Shown in pieces: positions 36,445 through 46,207 of a stretch of DNA of 64,000 bases. The DNA is from Defluviitaleaceae bacterium (GTDB lineage Bacteria > Bacillota > Clostridia > Lachnospirales > WQUN01). The position numbers and the translations under genes are program-made. Under the pieces are notes generated by a model. The model was not told the DNA's origin. It made no database searches and saw nothing but the letters and a program-made list of their open reading frames with translations. Each line of letters opens with the position of its first letter. The first letter of the stretch is position 1. Location: assembly GCA_009780185.1 (NCBI GenBank), contig WRAN01000003.1, forward strand, positions 62,001 through 126,000. The letters run 5' to 3'.

Positions 36445-37167
36445 ATGAGTGTATTAGCATTGAAAGATGTTTCTTATAAATATGAAGGAACCACGCGAGT
36501 CATTTTCAAAGATGTAAACCTTACATTCGAACCGGGGAAGGTATATACCATTGTGGGCAAATCCGGTTCTGGTAAGTCTACGCTTCTTTCGCTACTGTCG
36601 GGGCTGGATACTGCCACTTCAGGGAAAGTAGAAATTGGCGGCGAAAGCCTCGCCAGTATCAACCGTAACCACTATCGCAGGAAAAAGGCTGGAATTATAT
36701 TTCAAAGCCTAAATCTACTGCCAAACGCAACCGCCATCGACAATATAGTTTTATCCATGAATATAAGCGGCGTTACGGGGATAGATAAAAAAGCGCGAGC
36801 CTTGGAGCTACTGGAAAAGGTAGGCATATCCCAGGAAAAGGCAAATCGTAAAATCGTAAAACTGTCAGGTGGGGAGCAGCAGCGCATAGGTATAGCCCGG
36901 GCACTTGCTCATAATCCGGAGTTGATAATCGCAGACGAGCCTACGGGAAGCCTGGACAAAGACACCGAAGTCAAGGTCTTGAAAATATTTAGATCGTTGG
37001 CCCAAGAAGAAGGCAAATGTGTAATTATCGTAACCCATTCAAAAAAAGTTACAACTATCGCCGATGAAATATGGGGCTTAGAAAAAGGCAGTTTCCGTCA
37101 GCTGGACCCCTCTGAAGTTCAGGCTGGGCGCGAAATAATAGCGAAAAAGGGACGGAAGTTAGTGTAA
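36445..37167 (+). CDS. ABC transporter ATP-binding protein (LolD/MacB type)
   Basis: The 240-residue ATPase has Walker A GKSGSGKST (about residue 38), the Q-loop IIFQSLNLLPNATAIDNI, signature [15 protein letters not shown], Walker [13 protein letters not shown] and the H-loop VTHS. It is paired with the permease just upstream; the sequence family is that of MacB/LolD mechanotransmission-type ABC systems. Ribosome site AGGAGGAAAGT. Confidence 0.95.
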   Translation: MSVLALKDVSYKYEGTTRVIFKDVNLTFEPGKVYTIVGKSGSGKSTLLSLLSGLDTATSGKVEIGGESLASINRNHYRRKKAGIIFQSLNLLPNATAIDNIVLSMNISGVTGIDKKARALELLEKVGISQEKANRKIVKLSGGEQQRIGIARALAHNPELIIADEPTGSLDKDTEVKVLKIFRSLAQEEGKCVIIVTHSKKVTTIADEIWGLEKGSFRQLDPSEVQAGREIIAKKGRKLV

Positions 37168-37201
37168 AATATCTGTCGACGAAGGAGGCATGAATTAAAA
37201 T

Positions 37202-38113
37202 ATGTATGTAATCGAACATGCTTTGCTGAATCTTGGAAAAAATAAAGGGCGAAATATCCTGCTGGGTGTAATAACACTGGCGATTATCACCGCCACGGTG
37301 GTTGCTATGGGAATCTTCAATACTACAAGAGTTGTAATCGAAGATACTAGAGCCGCGACAATGAGCGCGATAAGGATCCAGCCCATCGGGCGAACCCAAA
37401 TGACAGGCAGTAGCCAACAAGAGTCAGCTATAACCTTAGAGATGCATCAATACTTTGCAGAATCCCTTTATATAACAGGGGCAGATATAAGCGATAGCGG
37501 CAGAGGAATCGAGGCGGTTTACTACTTAATACATCCCGATATGCTGGGGGCTTTTGAATCGGATTTACGTGGTCGTGGCTTGCCAGACGCATATACCGTA
37601 AGAACGGACGATGCTGCTTTTGCCAGTCTGGTAGCGCCTATAGAAAATTTGCAAAGTCTTTCTGTTGCATTTCTTATAATAATATTGGTGATGGGTGCCG
37701 TGATTATGGTGCTAGTTACCGCAGTTTCTATCCGTGAGCGAAAGTATGAAATAGGTGTGCTTAGAGCCATGGGTATGAAAAAGAAGTCAGTTGCCTTGGG
37801 GCTTTGGGCTGAGATAATTGTAATTACATGTATCTGTTTTATTATTGGAATGGGAATAGGTGCGGCACTTACCCAGCCTGTGACTGATTCGATTTTAGCC
37901 GGGCAAAGCCAAGCTGCCGGCCCAACAACCTTGGCAGATAGGATTAATAATGCCCCGCAAACAGAAGCTGTAACCGTGGATGTTTCTATTACATTTACGA
38001 CGTCATTGCAAATCTTTGCAATATCCATAGTCCTTGCGTCTGTTGCTGGGATTATCTCAATCACAAGAATAACCAAGTACGAACCAATAAAAATATTAAT
38101 GGAGCGAACATAA
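37202..38113 (+). CDS. FtsX/MacB-type ABC transporter permease, short form
   Basis: The 303-residue protein is related to the permease at 34990: the N-terminal NLGKNKGRNILLGVITLAII is nearly the same, and VSIRERKYEIGVLRAMGMKK recurs before the last helices. Its extracellular domain is only about 110 residues instead of about 260, so most of the MacB-like periplasmic part is missing. It is coupled to the following ATPase by TAATG. Confidence 0.92.
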   Translation: MYVIEHALLNLGKNKGRNILLGVITLAIITATVVAMGIFNTTRVVIEDTRAATMSAIRIQPIGRTQMTGSSQQESAITLEMHQYFAESLYITGADISDSGRGIEAVYYLIHPDMLGAFESDLRGRGLPDAYTVRTDDAAFASLVAPIENLQSLSVAFLIIILVMGAVIMVLVTAVSIRERKYEIGVLRAMGMKKKSVALGLWAEIIVITCICFIIGMGIGAALTQPVTDSILAGQSQAAGPTTLADRINNAPQTEAVTVDVSITFTTSLQIFAISIVLASVAGIISITRITKYEPIKILMERT

Positions 38114-38772
38114 TGAAATGTCTAGAGCTCATGGATGTATCCTACCGCTATGAAGGCAGTAAGGATTATGTTTTGAAAAAGATAAGTGCCTCCTTTGAGG
38201 CTGGAAAGGTATATGCAATTGTTGGAGAAAGTGGTGCAGGAAAATCAACATTATTGTCCCTTTTATCAGGATTAGATTCATGTAAAGAGGGCACTATACT
38301 TTACAATGGAAAGAATCTACAAGAGATTGACCGAGACGAATATCGCTCTAAAAATGTAGGTGTAATATTTCAAAATTATAATCTATTGCTTAACTCCACC
38401 GCCGTTTACAATATAACTCTTTCTATGAAAATTTCCGGCGATATGGCCAGCAAGGAGCAGGCCTATGCGCTACTTAAGAATGTAGGGATTGATAGAGAAA
38501 CTACTGACAGAAAAATCCTAAAGCTCTCTGGTGGAGAGCAGCAGCGGGTAGGCATTGCAAGAGCGCTTGCCCATAATCCTGATGTAATAATTGCTGATGA
38601 ACCTACCGGAAACTTGGATGAAAAAACCGAGGCTGAAATACTAGAAATTTTTACTCATCTTGCCCAGGAGGATGGGAAATGCGTGATTATTGTTACCCAT
38701 TCAGATAATGTTAGTAGTGTCGGGGATGTGGTTTATCGGATTGCCGGGGGTAAAATTAGTACTATCGGATAA
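38113..38772 (+). CDS. ABC transporter ATP-binding protein, second copy (LolD/MacB type)
   Basis: The 219-residue ATPase has Walker [10 protein letters not shown], signature [15 protein letters not shown], Walker [13 protein letters not shown] and the H-loop VTHSDN. It is clearly paralogous to the ATPase at 36445 and lacks that protein's C-terminal extension. It starts in the stop codon of its permease. Both pairs follow one two-component system, pointing to a duplication with divergence of the permease. Confidence 0.95.
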   Translation: MKCLELMDVSYRYEGSKDYVLKKISASFEAGKVYAIVGESGAGKSTLLSLLSGLDSCKEGTILYNGKNLQEIDRDEYRSKNVGVIFQNYNLLLNSTAVYNITLSMKISGDMASKEQAYALLKNVGIDRETTDRKILKLSGGEQQRVGIARALAHNPDVIIADEPTGNLDEKTEAEILEIFTHLAQEDGKCVIIVTHSDNVSSVGDVVYRIAGGKISTIG

Positions 38773-38783
38773 TGCAATAAATA

Positions 38784-38879
38784 AAAACAACCCGTCTAGC
38801 CAGGTATGGCGAATCAAATGAAGAACGGTCTCGTCCGATTCTGAATTAATTCGCTATAGTAGGCTTATTGGGTTGTTTT
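38784..38879. terminator. Convergent terminator between ABC operon and ROK gene
   Basis: AAAACAACCC (38784-38793) pairs with GGGTTGTTTT (38870-38879), with further short complementarity inside. T-runs on both sides let it work for both converging units. A copy of the recurring GAATTAATTCGCTATAG element (38843-38859) lies inside its loop. Confidence 0.7.
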
Positions 38880-38894
38880 TTCTTATAAAGGCTT

Positions 38895-40052
38895 TTATAA
38901 ATACTCGTTATAGGTTTCATGAAGCAACTGTGCAGCGGCTCCAACTATTGCGCCATCGTGACCCAGGCCGGATATAGTGAGGCGGAATGGGGCTTGGGGT
39001 TGGTTTTCATACTCTCGAGTAATCCATTCACTCAAAGTGGGGTGATTCTCTAATAAGCTCCCGCTTAGTACTACCGCTCCAGGATCCAATAAGCTTGTAA
39101 AATACGATATTGCGATTTTTGTATATCGTACAAATCGGTTGATTATAGATATGGCCCATTGCTCACCATTGTTGGCGGCCTGTAATATATCATAGATGTC
39201 GGCGTCCTGTTTAAAGAGGCGCGCATCTTCAACAAGTGCCCAGTCTGCAACAAAGGTTTGTAGGCAGCCATAACGCCCACATTCGCACATCTTTCCGTTG
39301 GGGTCCATGATGACATGACCAACTTCGCCTGCCTTGTTGCCGCTTCCGCGATATACTTGTTTGTTGGCAACTATTCCAGCCCCTACACCAGAGCCTATGC
39401 CTAATATTACTGCGTTTTGTTCGTGCCTAATCTCACCGTACAGGCTTTCTGCAAAAGCGCGAGCGTTCATTTCATTGTCTATGGTTATGGTCATATCAGG
39501 AAACATGTTACGAAGCATTGCTCCTAGGGGGACATTATGCCACCTAAGTTGGGAGCTCATTCGTACCATGCCGGTATCTAGGTCTATCAGTCCCGGCAGA
39601 GCCACGCCAATGCCGGCAAACTGTTTGTCGGCTAGGTCTGGATGGTTCATAATTTCCTTAATCATCTCTTGTACCAGTTGGCATAACTCGTCTGGGGAGT
39701 GGGGGTGAACCTGGAAATTCCGCTTAATGCGATAATGTACTTTGCCCGATAAATCTACTACGGCGCATACTTGTTTATCCCGGTCTAGTTCTATTGACAG
39801 GGCTGGTATTTTCTCTCCGCAGACGTACAATAAAGTTGGGCGGCGGCCTACATTGCCCGCTTCACAATCGTATTCCTTGATAAGCCCCTGGTTCAGAAGT
39901 TCGTCTGTGATACGTCCTACTGAAGCTGCGCTTAGTTTTGTTTGGCTTGTTATCTGGGGGCGTGATATGCCTGGCTGGTTGAATATATGGTTAAATACTA
40001 GTTTTCGGTTCTCGACTTTGATATGGCTTCCGCCGAGTTTTTTTGTGTTCAT
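38895..40052 (-). CDS. ROK-family transcriptional regulator (NagC/XylR type)
   Basis: The 385-residue protein has an N-terminal winged helix-turn-helix (about 15-70, GISRPQITSQTKLSAASVGR) fused to a ROK sugar-kinase-like domain with the zinc motif CECGRYGCLQ (about residue 260) and the GIGSGVGAGIV nucleotide/sugar fold. Such proteins repress sugar genes and release DNA on binding the sugar. It is divergent from the ABC transporter/fucosidase operon and overlaps cutC by 4 bases, so it likely regulates that operon. Confidence 0.92.
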   Translation of the reverse strand: MNTKKLGGSHIKVENRKLVFNHIFNQPGISRPQITSQTKLSAASVGRITDELLNQGLIKEYDCEAGNVGRRPTLLYVCGEKIPALSIELDRDKQVCAVVDLSGKVHYRIKRNFQVHPHSPDELCQLVQEMIKEIMNHPDLADKQFAGIGVALPGLIDLDTGMVRMSSQLRWHNVPLGAMLRNMFPDMTITIDNEMNARAFAESLYGEIRHEQNAVILGIGSGVGAGIVANKQVYRGSGNKAGEVGHVIMDPNGKMCECGRYGCLQTFVADWALVEDARLFKQDADIYDILQAANNGEQWAISIINRFVRYTKIAISYFTSLLDPGAVVLSGSLLENHPTLSEWITREYENQPQAPFRLTISGLGHDGAIVGAAAQLLHETYNEYL

Positions 40053-40801
40053 CTGCCAATTGCGGATGCTGTTAGTTTGATGGCATCACCACTGGCTATG
40101 GTTATAACATCTTCCCTTGGATATAATGCGCCGCCAAAATAAATACTTGGGTTTATTGCGGTTGATGTCTCTGCTCGTAATGTTGTCGCGGCAAAATGTA
40201 CTTGGTCTACGCCGGTTTTTTCTACAAAATCTGCTATGTTGGAGCTGTCTAGCCCTGCACCCGGCAAAATTTCAATACGGCCTGTTGCGTACTTTACTAA
40301 TTCCGCTACAAGCTTTGTACCTGTGATAACGCTGGGTTGTTGGCCACTTGTCAGCACGCGGTTCACCTTAAGCTCAATTAGTGTATCCAGCGCCGCAAAT
40401 GGGTCTGGAGTTACGTCAAAGGCTCTATGGCATACTGCTTCTTTGCCTGCTGCATGGCATATGTCTGTAAATTCTTTCATGCGTGCTTTGTCGAAGGTGC
40501 CGTCTGGGTTAAGAAACCCAAATACCAGACCATCCGCGCCATGTTCTATAAAAAGCTTTGCGTCACGCTTCATGACTTCGTATTCATACTTAGAATAGAA
40601 AAAACCCGCTTCCCGTGGCCTTACCATAGCTATTATTGGGACCGTGGTATTTTTCTTTACTTCGATAAGGCAGCCTAGGGTTGGTGTAAGCCCGCCTTGG
40701 AACAAAGAACTGTTGAGTTCTACCCTGTCAGCCCCGGCCGCTTCGGCAATAACAACGTCTTCGTAGCTTCCGCAACAGATTTCCATAGTAATGCGCTTCA
40801 T
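40049..40801 (-). CDS. cutC: CutC-family protein
   Basis: The 250-residue TIM-barrel protein begins MKRITMEICCGSYEDVVIAE. It has AGADRVELNSSLFQGGLTPT, VPIIAMVRPREAGFFYS and LTSGQQPSV, the CutC family core. It was originally linked to copper homeostasis in E. coli, but the biochemical role is unsettled. Coupling to a ROK regulator and a nearby fucose-related locus suggests a carbohydrate context here. Confidence 0.92.
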   Translation of the reverse strand: MKRITMEICCGSYEDVVIAEAAGADRVELNSSLFQGGLTPTLGCLIEVKKNTTVPIIAMVRPREAGFFYSKYEYEVMKRDAKLFIEHGADGLVFGFLNPDGTFDKARMKEFTDICHAAGKEAVCHRAFDVTPDPFAALDTLIELKVNRVLTSGQQPSVITGTKLVAELVKYATGRIEILPGAGLDSSNIADFVEKTGVDQVHFAATTLRAETSTAINPSIYFGGALYPREDVITIASGDAIKLTASAIGR

Positions 40802-40954
40802 AGGTTTTATCTCCTTTTATGCCCTTTGGTTTTCTGTCTCGCCCTCCAAAGGAGGCGGAAAATTGAAGGGCGTTTTATTTTCCTGAAACATCGGATGGAA
40901 TTATGTCAGTGATTAAAATAATTGTCAAGCTAGATTTCACTAAAAAAAAACTAT

Positions 40955-40988
40955 TGCACAAATTAACAGGCTATGATATCGTGATATC
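40955..40988 (+). promoter_or_regulatory. Putative promoter/operator of the sugar transporter operon
   Basis: In the 272-base gap between cutC and the permease gene, TTGCAC (40954-40959) lies just ahead of CTATGATATC and the inverted repeat GATATC-GT-GATATC (40975-40988). The latter is a plausible operator for the divergent ROK regulator. The promoter spacing is not clear, so this is tentative. The rest of the gap is AT-rich with no other feature noticed. Confidence 0.3.
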
Positions 40989-41073
40989 AGTAAAAACCAA
41001 CAAGGCTTGTTCGAGAGTTATTTTCACGTCTAAAAATATGCCTTGTCATTTTGATGGTAGGAGGCGATTATGA

Positions 41074-42009
41074 ATGGCATCTAAAACGTCTAAGCCAACA
41101 CGAAACTCTTCTCTTAAAAGGCAGATAAAGCGCAGTATTCCATACTATATGCTGCTGATTTTACCCCTTGTCTACTTGTTTATTTTTCATTACATGCCAA
41201 TGTGGGGCTTACAAATTGCTTTCAGGGATTTCCAGTCTCAGACATCTGTTTTTCAAATGCCTTGGCGTGGGCTCCATTATTTCCAGCAGTTTTTTAGCTC
41301 ATCTTTATTTTGGCAGAATTTTAGGAATACTGTAGCCATAGCCGCGTATAGCCTTGTTGCTGGCTTTCCATTACCTATTATTTTAGCTATCTGCCTCAAT
41401 GAGTGCCGTCAATTGAAGTTTAAGAAGACAGTGCAGATGATTACCTACATGCCTTACTTCATCACAACTGTTGTTCTTGTGTCCATGATTTTACAATTTA
41501 CTGCCCGTGAAACCGGTGTTGTCAATAATCTTATTGCCCTTTTGGGTGGCAACCGAGTAGATTTTATGGCTCGAACTCAGTATTTCCGCCATATTTTTGT
41601 ATGGACTGGGATTTGGCAGTCTATGGGCTTTAACGCTATCATATATCTTGCGGCTCTTTCTGGTATTAGTCCAGACTTGATTGATGCCGCTAAAGTAGAC
41701 GGCTGCAATAAATGGCGGCGTATCTGGCATGTGGATATTCCCGGAATCATGCCCACAATTATTGTTTTGTTGATTCTTAATATCTCATCCTTGGTCAATG
41801 TTGGCTTTGAACGGATATTCCTGATGCAAAATCCCTTTAACCTTAGTGTCAGCGAGGTGCTTTCTACTTATATCTGGCGTGTTGGTATATCCGGCGGCAA
41901 CTATAGCTTTGCCGCGGCGGCAGGTTTGTTCAACAATGTTATTTCCTTTAGCTTGATTGTCATTGCCAATTTTACGGCGCGCAGAGTAAGTGAGACATCA
42001 TTATGGTAA
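41074..42009 (+). CDS. CUT1-type ABC sugar permease (LplB-like)
   Basis: The 311-residue protein has six membrane helices and the EAA loop DAAKVDGCNKWRRIWHVDIPGI (about residue 205, conserved Gly). The N-terminal MLLILPLVYLFIFHYMPMWG with GLQIAFRDF matches LplB/YteP permeases that import oligosaccharides such as complex glycans. AGGAGG lies 9 bases ahead. It is the first gene of the operon with a second permease and the binding lipoprotein. No ATPase gene is in the cluster, as usual when a shared MsmK-type ATPase serves several importers. Confidence 0.93.
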   Translation: MASKTSKPTRNSSLKRQIKRSIPYYMLLILPLVYLFIFHYMPMWGLQIAFRDFQSQTSVFQMPWRGLHYFQQFFSSSLFWQNFRNTVAIAAYSLVAGFPLPIILAICLNECRQLKFKKTVQMITYMPYFITTVVLVSMILQFTARETGVVNNLIALLGGNRVDFMARTQYFRHIFVWTGIWQSMGFNAIIYLAALSGISPDLIDAAKVDGCNKWRRIWHVDIPGIMPTIIVLLILNISSLVNVGFERIFLMQNPFNLSVSEVLSTYIWRVGISGGNYSFAAAAGLFNNVISFSLIVIANFTARRVSETSLW

Positions 42010-42020
42010 AGGAGGCTAAT

Positions 42021-42956
42021 ATGGCAGCGATAACTGAAACAAAACCAAAAAATCGAAGGAAAAAATGGCGAGTGCGCCAAACCTGGGATGACAAGGTCTT
42101 TGATATAGTGGTTATGACTATCCTTATCTTTTTGATGCTTGTTGTGCTATATCCTCTTGTCTTTGTTGTTAGTTCTTCATTTTCGGATGCTAGGGCGGTA
42201 ATGACCGGGCGTGTGCTTTTATGGCCGGTAGAGCCTACCCTTGAGGGATACCGGGCGGTACTTCGTAACCGTCAAATCATGATGGGCTTCCGCAACTCGT
42301 TGATTTATACCTCTGTTGGAGTTGTGCTCAACTTGATTATGGGTATGCTGGCGGCGTTTCCTCTATCGAGGAAGGATTTGTTTGGCAGGCGTTTCTTGAA
42401 TTTGGTATTTATTTTTACGATGTTCTTTTCCGGTGGTTTGGTGCCGCATTTCTTATTGGTAGGCGACACATTGGGACTTATGGATAATCCATTGGCGCTT
42501 ATTTTGCCCGGTATGATGAGCGTATGGTATGTAATTTTGATAAGGACATATATACAGTCGTCTATCCCTGAAGAACTTATAGAATCGGCAGAGCTTGATG
42601 GATGTAAGACTTTCAAAATAATGCGGCTTATCATAATCCCGCTATCTAAGCCAATCATGGCAGTTATTGCGCTATTTTGTGCCGTTGCTATATGGAACCG
42701 TTACTTTGACGGGCTTATCTTTATCCGTAGCGAAAGATTTTTCCCATTACAGGTTGTGCTTCGCAATATTCTAATACTAAGCAATATTGACCCGGAAATG
42801 ATGTCCGATATCCGAGGCGCGGTTAATCGCCAGGCCATGCAACACCTAATCAAGTACGCGGTAATTGTGGTATCAAGTGCGCCGCTGCTTCTGGCCTATC
42901 CATTTGTGCAAAGGCACTTTGTAAAGGGCATTATGTTAGGTTCTGTTAAGGGATGA
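42021..42956 (+). CDS. CUT1-type ABC sugar permease (YtcP-like)
   Basis: The 311-residue protein begins MAAITETKPKNRRKKWRVR after AAAGGAGG; the upstream ATG at 42003 is rejected because it overlaps the preceding gene. It has six helices and the EAA loop ESAELDGCKTFKIMRLIIIP (about residue 195), and ends FVQRHFVKGIMLGSVKG, typical of YtcP/LplC. It forms the heterodimeric channel with the preceding permease. Confidence 0.93.
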   Translation: MAAITETKPKNRRKKWRVRQTWDDKVFDIVVMTILIFLMLVVLYPLVFVVSSSFSDARAVMTGRVLLWPVEPTLEGYRAVLRNRQIMMGFRNSLIYTSVGVVLNLIMGMLAAFPLSRKDLFGRRFLNLVFIFTMFFSGGLVPHFLLVGDTLGLMDNPLALILPGMMSVWYVILIRTYIQSSIPEELIESAELDGCKTFKIMRLIIIPLSKPIMAVIALFCAVAIWNRYFDGLIFIRSERFFPLQVVLRNILILSNIDPEMMSDIRGAVNRQAMQHLIKYAVIVVSSAPLLLAYPFVQRHFVKGIMLGSVKG

Positions 42957-42996
42957 TATCATCCCATGGACATATATTTGAGCCTGGTACACCAGG
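42950..42996 (+). promoter_or_regulatory. Two intercistronic hairpins before the binding-protein gene
   Basis: A perfect 16-base palindrome GGGATGATATCATCCC (42950-42965) covers the permease stop codon, and CCTGG-TACA-CCAGG (42983-42996) lies just ahead of the AAGGAGG site of the binding protein. Such hairpins commonly protect downstream mRNA and raise binding-protein levels over permease levels. Confidence 0.6.
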
Positions 42997-43017
42997 TTTA
43001 AAAAGGAGGAGCATATT

Positions 43018-44802
43018 ATGAAGCGTATGATCGCGACACTTACAGCCGTGATGCTGGTAATCGCAATGTTTTTGACTGCATGCGGTAGTGGCAATGGTGA
43101 TGGTGGAAATGTGGCCAATGACCCAACCCCAACTCCGGCCGCCAATGATCAGCAAACCCAGACGGAAGACCCAGCTGACGAATCTGGATTACCAGAAGGC
43201 TGGGGAAGCATGGGCCTAACTTCAGGCGGAGTGCCTATATCAGACCCAGGCCAGTTCCCCATAGTTGCTAACCGCGGCGATATCACTGTGGAAATCATGG
43301 TAACTGGTCACCCCAGTATCATTAACTGGCAGACCAATGCCATGACCCAGTGGATGGAGGAAAAAACCAACATCGTAGTAAACTGGAGAATTATTCCTCT
43401 TGAAGGACGTGCAGATACACTTAATCTTGAGCTGGCATCTGCCAATTATCCGGACGCTTTTAAGTCTGTAGGTTTTAACCAAGCTCATGTCAACAGGTTT
43501 GGTGTAGGCGAAGGCCGCTTACTTTCAATTACTGATCTTGTGCCACTACATGCCCCTAACTTGATGGAAATCTACGAACGTTTCCCCAACTATCCAGGTA
43601 TCATGACCATGCTAGATGGCGAAATGTATGTAATGCCCAACATTAATCAGTGTTTCCACTGTACGATGTTCTACAAAATGTGGATTAATCGCGAGTTCTT
43701 GGAATATGTAGATATGGACGTTCCAACCACTACCGATGAGCTAGTAGAAGTTCTTAAAGCCTTCCGTGACCAGATTCCTGATTCTATCCCATTTGCTGGT
43801 ACATTTACTGGCGGTTGGGGAAGCACACTGGATTACTTTATCATGAATGCATTTACTTTCTATGATGCTCACACGGCAGGTAACGCGATACCTCAAAACA
43901 ATCTTGGTTTATTTGTTGATAATGGTGTTGTTAAGACTCCTTGGGCAGAGCCTGGAACAATCGAAGGTCTGCGTTTCCTTAACATGTTATTTAATGAAGG
44001 ACTTCTTCACGAAGGTTCTCTAACCGGCGACGGCGACCAACTTATTGCCCTTGTAGAATCTGGTGCAAACCCAAGAGTTGGATTGGTAACAGGCGGTCAC
44101 GGCATGATATTTAGTGATATCGAAGGCGAGCGTTATCCTTTGTATATCCCCGTTATGCCTCTACAAGGCCCATCAGGTCTTCGTCAAATTCCTAGGAACA
44201 CCAATGATATCGGTTTCAATGGTTTTATTATCTCTGCCGATACCAACTATGCCGAAGCCCTTGTAAAATGGGCAGATGCGCTGTATTCATTTGAAGCTAC
44301 AATGAACGGATACTTTGGCCCATACGGAAGCAACTGGCGCTTTGCCGAAGACGGCGAAATAGGCCTGGATGGCAACCCTGCTATCTATGCGCTTCTAGTG
44401 CCCTGGCAAGAAGTAGAGCCACAAAACGACCACTGGGTACAGATGACCATCTCTAACCGTGACGCGGCTTTCCGTGCTGGCGAAGCAGTTGATCCAAGCG
44501 TTGATAAGTTCTCACCGGAAGGACTGGAAGTGTTACTCTTCGAAACCACTCTTGATATGTTCCCATTTGGTAACGCGGAAATGGTATTCCCACCAGTTAA
44601 GTTTACCGAAGAACAGACCAACGATATGAGTGTACCTCTTACCGATGTAAGTACAATCATTAGGCAGTGGATTCCAGGTTTTATTGGTGGTGTATTTGAT
44701 TTGGATACCCAGTATGATGAGTTCTTAGAGTTACTTGAAAACGCTGGACTTAGTGGTTTGATTGCAGAGTACCAAGCCGCGTTTGATTTATTGTACAGGT
44801 AA
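43018..44802 (+). CDS. Extracellular sugar-binding lipoprotein (LplA-like)
   Basis: The 594-residue protein has a lipoprotein signal ending MFLTACGSG (lipidated Cys 22), a Pro/Thr/Gln/Asp-rich linker, and a solute-binding family 1-type fold of the large (about 550-residue) class found with LplB/YtcP permeases. It captures the glycan for import at the cell surface. It is followed by a strong terminator, separating it partly from the fucosidase gene. Confidence 0.92.
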   Translation: MKRMIATLTAVMLVIAMFLTACGSGNGDGGNVANDPTPTPAANDQQTQTEDPADESGLPEGWGSMGLTSGGVPISDPGQFPIVANRGDITVEIMVTGHPSIINWQTNAMTQWMEEKTNIVVNWRIIPLEGRADTLNLELASANYPDAFKSVGFNQAHVNRFGVGEGRLLSITDLVPLHAPNLMEIYERFPNYPGIMTMLDGEMYVMPNINQCFHCTMFYKMWINREFLEYVDMDVPTTTDELVEVLKAFRDQIPDSIPFAGTFTGGWGSTLDYFIMNAFTFYDAHTAGNAIPQNNLGLFVDNGVVKTPWAEPGTIEGLRFLNMLFNEGLLHEGSLTGDGDQLIALVESGANPRVGLVTGGHGMIFSDIEGERYPLYIPVMPLQGPSGLRQIPRNTNDIGFNGFIISADTNYAEALVKWADALYSFEATMNGYFGPYGSNWRFAEDGEIGLDGNPAIYALLVPWQEVEPQNDHWVQMTISNRDAAFRAGEAVDPSVDKFSPEGLEVLLFETTLDMFPFGNAEMVFPPVKFTEEQTNDMSVPLTDVSTIIRQWIPGFIGGVFDLDTQYDEFLELLENAGLSGLIAEYQAAFDLLYR

Positions 44803-44820
44803 AGCTTACTGTAAAATTAC

Positions 44821-44852
44821 AAAAACCGCGGAGCTTTTGTTCCGCGGTTTTT
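44821..44852 (+). terminator. Terminator after the binding-protein gene
   Basis: The 12-bp perfect stem AAAAACCGCGGA/TCCGCGGTTTTT with an 8-base loop is followed by TTATTATAG. It probably gives partial read-through into the fucosidase gene, because no separate clear promoter was seen. A partial copy of the recurring palindrome (TATAGCGAATTCG, 44855-44867) follows. Confidence 0.88.
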
Positions 44853-44893
44853 ATTATAGCGAATTCGTTTGAATATATAACCGGAGGTATATT

Positions 44894-46207
44894 ATGGACT
44901 GGAACGCCTATAAAAAGCGCTTAGAATGGTATCAAAACGATAGATTTGGCATGTTTATCCACTGGGGCGTATACGCCATCCCCGCTAGAGGTGAGTGGGT
45001 GCGCAGTGTAGAAAAAATGAGTATAGAAGACTATCAAAAATATTATGACGCCTTTGACCCAACAGGCTATGACCCCAAAGAATGGGCACGCCTAGCCAAA
45101 CATGCCGGAATGAAATACGCCGTACTTACCGCAAAGCATCATGATGGGTTTTGCCTGTTTGACAGTCAGCTAACAGATTACAAGGCAACCAACACAAAAG
45201 CAGGGCGTGACCTGATTCGCGAGTATGTGGATGCTTTCCGTGCCGAAGGAATAAAGGTTGGGCTGTATTATTCAATTATCGACTGGCACCATCCTGACTA
45301 TCCACATTATGGCGACAGAATACATCCTATGCGGGACAATGAAGCCTATAAAGACCACGCAAACCAAGAGAACTTTGACCGATATCTGGATTATATGCAT
45401 GGCCAAGTGCGCGAGATTTGCACCAACTATGGCAAGATAGATGTGCTGTGGTTTGACTATTCCTACGACCAGATGACAGGGGAAAAATGGCGCGCCACAG
45501 AGCTTGTACGCATGGTACGCTCGCTTCAGCCTGATGTGCTTATTGATAATAGGCTAGAAGTTTCCGGCGAAGGCTTTGGGTCGCTTCTTACAGATAACCC
45601 TACAGAATATTCTGGGGATTTTGTCTCTCCCGAGCAGATTATCCCGCCAGAAGGTATTTTGAGCCTAAAAGGTGAACCTGTGGCATGGGAGGCCTGTATC
45701 ACCCTTAATAACAATTGGGGTTATGCAGCCCACGACCACGACTGGAAAAGCGCAAAAACCGTTGTGCGTAAGCTTGTTGAATGTGTAAGTAAGGGCGGCA
45801 ATATGCTGCTTAATGTAGGCCCGGATGCCAAAGGCCGCATACCAAAAGAAAGTGTAGAAATCCTTACCCAAGTAGGGGACTGGATGCAGAAAAACGGCCA
45901 AAGTATTTATGGATGCGGTATAAGCAGCATACCGCGCCAGCCATGGGGTGTGGTAACAGAAAACGAGACGGATATTTTCCTACATGTATACGAGGACACT
46001 GTCGGCCCTGTTCCTATTAAAGGCATTAAAAAAGAAGATTTTAAACTTATACAGTTTGAGGGCAGTGGTGCTGAGATTCAGATAAAGCCATCTTGGACCA
46101 CAGGTAACTATCCCGATTATATGTATATCCCAATGGGTAAAGATGCCTTTGGAAGCTATGCGTTGCCGGATGAAATAAACACGGTAATCCGGATGACAAA
46201 AAAATGA
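44894..46207 (+). CDS. GH29 alpha-L-fucosidase
   Basis: The 437-residue enzyme opens with the GH29 pattern RFGMFIHWGVYAIPARGEW and has AKHHDGFCLFDS, FRAEGIKVGLYYS, and the nucleophile Asp in KIDVLWFDYS (about residue 185). There is no signal peptide, so it is likely cytoplasmic and acts on fucosylated oligosaccharides brought in by the upstream transporter. The last 100 residues form the usual small beta domain. Ribosome site CCGGAGG. Confidence 0.93.
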   Translation: MDWNAYKKRLEWYQNDRFGMFIHWGVYAIPARGEWVRSVEKMSIEDYQKYYDAFDPTGYDPKEWARLAKHAGMKYAVLTAKHHDGFCLFDSQLTDYKATNTKAGRDLIREYVDAFRAEGIKVGLYYSIIDWHHPDYPHYGDRIHPMRDNEAYKDHANQENFDRYLDYMHGQVREICTNYGKIDVLWFDYSYDQMTGEKWRATELVRMVRSLQPDVLIDNRLEVSGEGFGSLLTDNPTEYSGDFVSPEQIIPPEGILSLKGEPVAWEACITLNNNWGYAAHDHDWKSAKTVVRKLVECVSKGGNMLLNVGPDAKGRIPKESVEILTQVGDWMQKNGQSIYGCGISSIPRQPWGVVTENETDIFLHVYEDTVGPVPIKGIKKEDFKLIQFEGSGAEIQIKPSWTTGNYPDYMYIPMGKDAFGSYALPDEINTVIRMTKK

